Shown here in pieces: positions 59,453-64,000 of a DNA stretch of 64,000 nucleotides. This DNA comes from Flammulina velutipes (taxonomy: Eukaryota; Basidiomycota; Agaricomycetes; Agaricales; Physalacriaceae). How positions within the stretch are numbered: position 1 is the first letter of the stretch; every line of letters starts with the position of its first letter. The stretch spans positions 1,984,001 through 2,048,000 of the forward strand of contig CM022375.1 of NCBI GenBank assembly GCA_011800155.1. The letters run 5' to 3'. The notes under the pieces are model-generated. The model was not told the DNA's origin, ran no database searches, and saw only the letters and a list, made by a program, of their open reading frames with translations. Both the position numbers and the translations under genes were made by a program.

Positions 59453-60366
59453 TTACACGAGCCCATGGAATTCAGCGAATGGATCATCGTCTTCCTCACG
59501 TTCAGCTATTTCAACCTGTCCTCGAAGGAAGCGCTCCAGCTTGTCGCCACCAAGGTGTGCTACAAATGCCAGAGCCATATCACTTCCTACCGAGCAGTTC
59601 AAGAATCTTCTTCATATGATCAATGCATTGTCTCACCTGCAGTAACGCCTGAGCTCGTCCAGACATTCCCGTCCACGACCCAGCGCGCCTTGCGTACCCA
59701 CTGGATGTCCTTTGGCGTCATATTCTAGACATGCTCGTCAGTGCATCTGAGGCGATAGCGACCAGATAGAAATCTACCTCGATTGTCCGCAGCATCATCT
59801 TATTCGTCGTAGCTTTCTTCCCACTCAACACACCAGCCGCAGCCAAAATCGCACTCCCAGCACAGACAGACAGCACATACTTCGCTTTGGGTGCCTGCGC
59901 CTTGATGAAATCGATCTCAGCCTGAGGCGTCCTGTCCGCCCCAGTGGTAGGATCAGGAAGAGGACCTTTCGATTTCGACGTTAATGTTTGAATGAAGAAA
60001 ATGATGGCGTCACGGACCAGCAGGAACCCAAAGTACATCGTACTGAATGCCCTCTTTCAGAGCCTCCTCGTACGACTTTGTCGGGTTGAGAGTAGGCCCG
60101 TTCGGCGCCGCGATACTCTTGACAGGTTCCTTTGTGGGTGCAAGGAAGTCAAACTTCACTCTGTACGGAACGTCCTTGAACTCGGGAGAGCCTATGAACG
60201 GGACGTCTGCCAGGTTGATGCCTATCGATGAATTAGACAAAGGATATAAAACGCAGAGGATGGTTTAGGTAGACCAACCGGCGAGAATTTCGGAAGGTGT
60301 TATGAAGTCTGACAATGTCACTTCATCGCAAAGGCAGAAGGCAAATTGGAGAATCTGGGGAGCCAT
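59453..60366 (-). CDS. DJ-1/PfpI family protein (class I glutamine amidotransferase-like)
   Basis: The ATG at 60364-60366 begins [20 protein letters not shown]. Blocks: [50 protein letters not shown], the nucleophile-elbow motif [20 protein letters not shown] with the conserved Cys, KKATTNK, then by a clean intron [33 protein letters not shown] and [14 protein letters not shown], ending [12 protein letters not shown]. The Cys, the AGS turn and the SSGVTAG block are those of the DJ-1/PfpI superfamily, which includes glyoxalase III, chaperone-like and isonitrile-hydratase-type members; the exact activity is not decided here. Intact. Convergent with the membrane-protein gene, with about 110 bp between stops. 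Confidence 0.9.
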
Positions 60367-61280
60367 GGTGGTTGGATGGTATGATCTCGTCTTCTCTGGG
60401 TATTATATACTAATCTCGAGCCGAGGGTCCGTAACGACGCGTAAGATCTCCAGACTAATCGGAGAAGCGTGATGGATGCGATTGAGTAGTACGTATGGAA
60501 CTGATCTTGCGCAGTTCATGGGGGTCCGATGGGCAGTAATGGCCACAACCATTAACGTAACACAATTCTATTTGAACGAGGAGAAACAGTAGAATTAACG
60601 CATAAAGGTTGAAGGTTGATGTAGTTGATGTCCAATGGTCTACTCGCCGAAGGTCTCATCTGTTCACTCAAATGGGTAGTCGATCGAGCAGAGAAAGAAA
60701 GAAAACAGACGTGTGGTTAATCTGACAGCGCTGATAGTAATCGGTCTGCATACGCTTAAATGAACACCTGGTAAGTACATACGGACCACGAATCAGATGC
60801 TGACGCTAGATCGCCTAACGATTTGACCTTGGTCAGAGCTTGATCAGTGATTATAAGTTAATAGATCGAACAACAATAGACATACAGTACTTAACACCAC
60901 CCCGCCCACAAGTTTACACTTCCCAACTTGTAGCAGCTGAATTCGAAAGACAACATTGGGTGGGTGAGGAGGCCGTAGGCACCATGCACAAGGTACCTGA
61001 ACCTCGCCAAGGGCCAACATAATCTCAGAAGACCAAGGATTGGAGCCAATAGAATCCTGAGATACCTTCAACTTCTTGAGAACGGTGCGGACGCCTATCC
61101 TGACAATGCGGTGGACGGTGGCGCAAATGCGAAAACGAATACCCGCCCTCACGTGACCCGGAGACATACCAGTCCCCAAGGAATCTTATCTTCCGTTCCT
61201 AACGATCGTTCCGAGCGACAGGTGCCGGAACGAGTGCAGTACAAAACCCGCGACACAAACTCCCATCTCTCCAATCGACG
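60367..61280. other. Intergenic region before the aldolase gene
   Basis: About 910 bp between divergent genes. Frames seen on both strands have no recognisable domain. Confidence 0.35.
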
Positions 61281-62249
61281 ATGTCTGAGTGGGCCAACAA
61301 CCGAACAATGCAAATCCTAGCCGCCGCAGAAAAGGGCGGCTACGGAATCCTCGCCCAGACATGCTACGACGCGCACTCGGTCATTGGTCTTGTCCGTTCA
61401 GCAGAACGAACCAACTCCCCCGCTATCCTGCAGCTTTTCCCCATTACTCTCGAGTACGGCAAAGGTCCTTTCTTGCAGTTCTGTTTGAACGCAGCGCACG
61501 GCGCGAAAGTCCCTATCTCCGTTCATCTAGACCACGCGACGAGCAAGGAGCACTTGGAGCTTGCCGTTGGACTCGCCGAGCAGGGTATCGCGTTTGACTC
61601 TATCATGGTAGATGCCAGCCATGCCGATACCGACGAAGAGAACATCGCGGAGGCCAAGCCTTGGGTTGAGCGGTGCAGGAAGGCTGGTGTCGCGGTAGAG
61701 GTCGAGCTGGGACGCCTGGAGGGCGGCGAGGCGGGTCTTCGCATGATCAGCGGCGCAAAGTTGACGGATCCCAAGAAGGCGGATGATTTTATCAAAGGGT
61801 GAGTGATGTTCAGGAATGTGTTACCTCCGACTTACATTCACTGCAGAACTGGTGCTACCATCCTTGCTCCTTCTATCGGCAACTTGCATGGCTCGTATAT
61901 CAACCCACCGAACTTCAACCAGGACATCCTACGCGACCTTCGCAAGACTTTCGCTGGTCGTGGAATTCCTGTATGTCTGCATGGGACGGACGAGCTGCCG
62001 GACGAGCTCTTCAAGGAGTGCGTGAAGAGTGGAGTGACCAAGGTGAGATGTGCCGCGCATTGCCCGTTACCGTGCTAACGTTACCGTCAGTTCAATGTGA
62101 ACTCTTGGGCCCGCGATCCGTACGTGAAGGAACTAGTTGCTGGCCTACAGAACAAGTCCTTCCCGGAGGCGGTAGAGGACGCAACAGAGACGTTCGCCAA
62201 AGTCTGCGACCGCTTTATCTACTTGTTTGGTAGTGACGGCAAGGCATAG
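61281..62249 (+). CDS. Class II (zinc) ketose-bisphosphate aldolase, short bacterial-like type
   Basis: Three exons (61281-61798, 61847-62042, 62091-62249) encode 290 residues, shorter than the yeast glycolytic Fba1 (about 360) and close to GatY/KbaY-type aldolases. Motifs: ILAQTCYDAHSVIGLVRSAE, HLDHATSKEH (zinc His), DSIMVDASHADTDEENI, EVELGRLEGGEAG (Glu), GTGATILAPSIGNLHGSY (His), ICV-type PVCLHGTDELPDE (His), FNVNSWARDPYVKEL. It splits a ketose 1,6- or 1-phosphate to DHAP plus an aldehyde, or the reverse. It sits about 600 bp upstream of dihydroxyacetone kinase on the same strand, which suggests a shared DHA/DHAP pathway. Substrate is not fixed by the sequence. Intact. Confidence 0.93.
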
Positions 62250-62864
62250 TTAGTAGTGTTCTATTCACTGTCAGTTTGAATCGTCATGGAGGAATAGCAA
62301 AATCATATCAAATGTTGTACAAACCTAGCATCTCAATACTATGGACTTTCCATGCTGAGCATACGGCGGCGAAGATGTGGCGCAGCTTAAATGGTCGTGG
62401 TCATGGTAAGAAAACCAAAAAGGGAATGATCTAATCTTGCAACCTTTCCGGTCAGAAGGCTGGTGACCAGTACTAAAAGAGTGAGTTAGCTCCCAGAATT
62501 GCGAGACCAATTCACTGCCCTTCTGCAGTAGCATTAATTCAACACATAGTGAGCGACCTGTGTGTGGCGCGACTTATGATGATCGGCCCGGGCATCCGGC
62601 TCGTTTGATTTGCGGCCACGTTTACTCCCTGTTTGCTTCCTACTTTCATCCAGGTTCCAATACGCCTCAACCTATGCTAGTTCATGTCAGAGCCATCCTG
62701 CGGCCCCTCGCGCGGTGCCGTAAAACGAAGTATTGTCCCGTGGACGGTCTCGCGCTCAATTCCGCCCGGATGAAATACCGCACGGAAACATATAGCCCCG
62801 TTCATTATCACTCTTGCGTTCAATATAACTCTTGCTCTCTGTCAGAGAAACTGAAGACTTTCTA
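62250..62864. other. Intergenic region between aldolase and dihydroxyacetone kinase
   Basis: About 615 bp. No gene recognised. Small frames (62325-62534, 62560-62865) show no domain. Confidence 0.4.
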
Positions 62865-64000
62865 ATGGATCGCCACATATTCTCTGACCACCAAACGCTC
62901 GTGCTACGCTCTCTGAAAGGTCTCGTCGCGTCCCATCCCTCCTTGTCTCTCATCCCGAACACCAAGACTGTCATCAATGCTGCCCACGATCCCACGAAAG
63001 TCTCTCTGATATGTGGAGGTGGCGCAGGTCACGAACCAGGCTCTACTGGTTTCGTCGGACGCGGTTTCCTCTCTGCGTCCGTTAGCGGGGACACCTTTGC
63101 TAGCCCCTCCGCCAAGCAGGTCTATACCGCTCTCAAAGCCGTTCCCTCCACAGCCGGCACTATCCTCATCATCACCAACTACACCGGCGACAACCTTCAC
63201 TTTGGTCTAGCCTGTCAACAGGCGCGCGCGAACGGTATCGATAACATCGCCATCTTACCCGTATGTGACGATGTGTCGGTAGGGCGCACCAAGGGCGCGC
63301 TGGTTGGAAGGCGCGCGATGGCGGGTACGATTCTGGTGTGCAAGATTCTGGGCGCCGCTTCAGAGGCAGATTATACCTTCCCCACCACGTTGTCCCTCGG
63401 GAAAGCAGTGACAGACGGTCTCCTATCCATTGGCTGCACACTTGGACATTGCCATGTTCCTGGTCGCGATAATTCCAAGTACGGCGTGATCGAGGACGAT
63501 ACCATTGAAATCGGACTGGGACTGCACAATGAGCCGGGTGTCTATGTCGTTAGACCTCAGCCACCTTCGGACAAACTCATCGAGAGGATGCTCGACTTGA
63601 TGCTGAAGCAGGACGATCCCGAGAGGACGTTTGTTCCCTTCCGGGAGAACGACGGCGTCGTCTTATTTGTGAACAACATGGGTGGGATGAGCACACTGGA
63701 GATGTACGCTGTTGTGGATGAAGTTACGAATCAGCTTGGTGAGTTGGACTGTTCTTTCTCCTTTGACTTTCTGACCTTTCACCGTAGAGCAACATTACCT
63801 AAAGCCTCGTATTCTCCGGACACATTGCGGCTCCTTCATGACCTCACTCAATGCTCCTGGGTTCTCGATCACGCTTCTCAATGTCACACATACCGCTCGC
63901 GTTTTTGATAGTGGGAAAGGCGAGCAAGAGATCCTGGACTTAATCGATGCGCCTCAAGCCAGCGCTGCATGGCCTGGAAGCAGCTTTACCTCTATACCGG
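62865..64000 (+). CDS. DAK1: Dihydroxyacetone kinase (DAK), 5' part
   Basis: ATP-dependent kinase that turns dihydroxyacetone (and glyceraldehyde) into its phosphate. The ATG at 62865 gives MDRHIFSDHQTLVLRSLKGL. Exon 1 (62865-63738) has VSLICGGGAGHEPGSTGFVG, the ITNYTGDNLHFGLACQQAR segment, and LGLHNEPGVYVVRP with the His that binds the substrate carbonyl. A 49-bp intron leads to exon 2 (from 63788): YLKPRILRTHCGSFMTSLNA, PGFSITLLNV and a run to the window end. The N-terminal DhaK-type domain is complete; the ATP-binding DhaL-type domain lies beyond the edge. Start choice follows the ATG after a stop-free 5' stretch and family alignment. Intact so far. Confidence 0.96.

Noticed and set aside
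59345..59728. 127-codon plus frame after the TmpA-like gene
   Set aside because: It overlaps the DJ-1/PfpI gene on the other strand and has no recognisable domain.

Overview
The window is nuclear DNA of a filamentous basidiomycete, most likely an Agaricomycete. The evidence is the dense introns of about 50 bp, a class I hydrophobin, a fungal immunomodulatory protein (FIP) gene of the LZ-8/Fve family, an Agaricomycete-type HNH nuclease gene, a GPI-anchored chitin deacetylase and a Helitron. The species cannot be named from sequence alone. I saw no rRNA, tRNA or CRISPR array by eye.

Layout. 0-4 kb: the 5' end of a Ser-rich protein, a chitin deacetylase and an Iec1-like C2H2 zinc-finger protein. 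4-9 kb: two tandem secreted S28-family serine-peptidase homologues. 9-19 kb: HNH nuclease, beta-tubulin, FIP, hydrophobin and a large membrane protein (DUF3433-like). 19.4-29.7 kb: one S28 peptidase gene split in two by an apparently complete Helitron of about 8.2 kb, which carries a Rep-helicase gene and a divergent accessory gene. 30-37 kb: an S28 relic, NC2-alpha, SLD5, an S28 pseudogene and an intact S28 gene. 37-41 kb: a UBXD8/FAF2-like ERAD factor and delta-COP sharing a bidirectional promoter with a telobox. 41-54 kb: three more S28 homologues around a long acidic, repeat-bearing nuclear-type protein. 54-64 kb: metabolic genes, namely a thiamine-diphosphate enzyme with a frameshift, a TmpA-like membrane protein, a DJ-1/PfpI protein, a class II aldolase and the 5' part of dihydroxyacetone kinase.

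The dominant feature is the S28 expansion: nine loci in 50 kb, interleaved with conserved housekeeping genes. Two have the normal nucleophile context G-G-S (one of these is the gene broken by the Helitron). The five other full-length members, and one pseudogene, have glycine where the catalytic serine should be, although their reading frames, signal peptides, TATA boxes and most other motifs are kept. The Ser-less members also share an upstream element about 80-95 bp before the start codon that I could not find in the Ser-bearing ones. This looks like a retained family of secreted pseudo-peptidases and is the best candidate here for an undescribed system.
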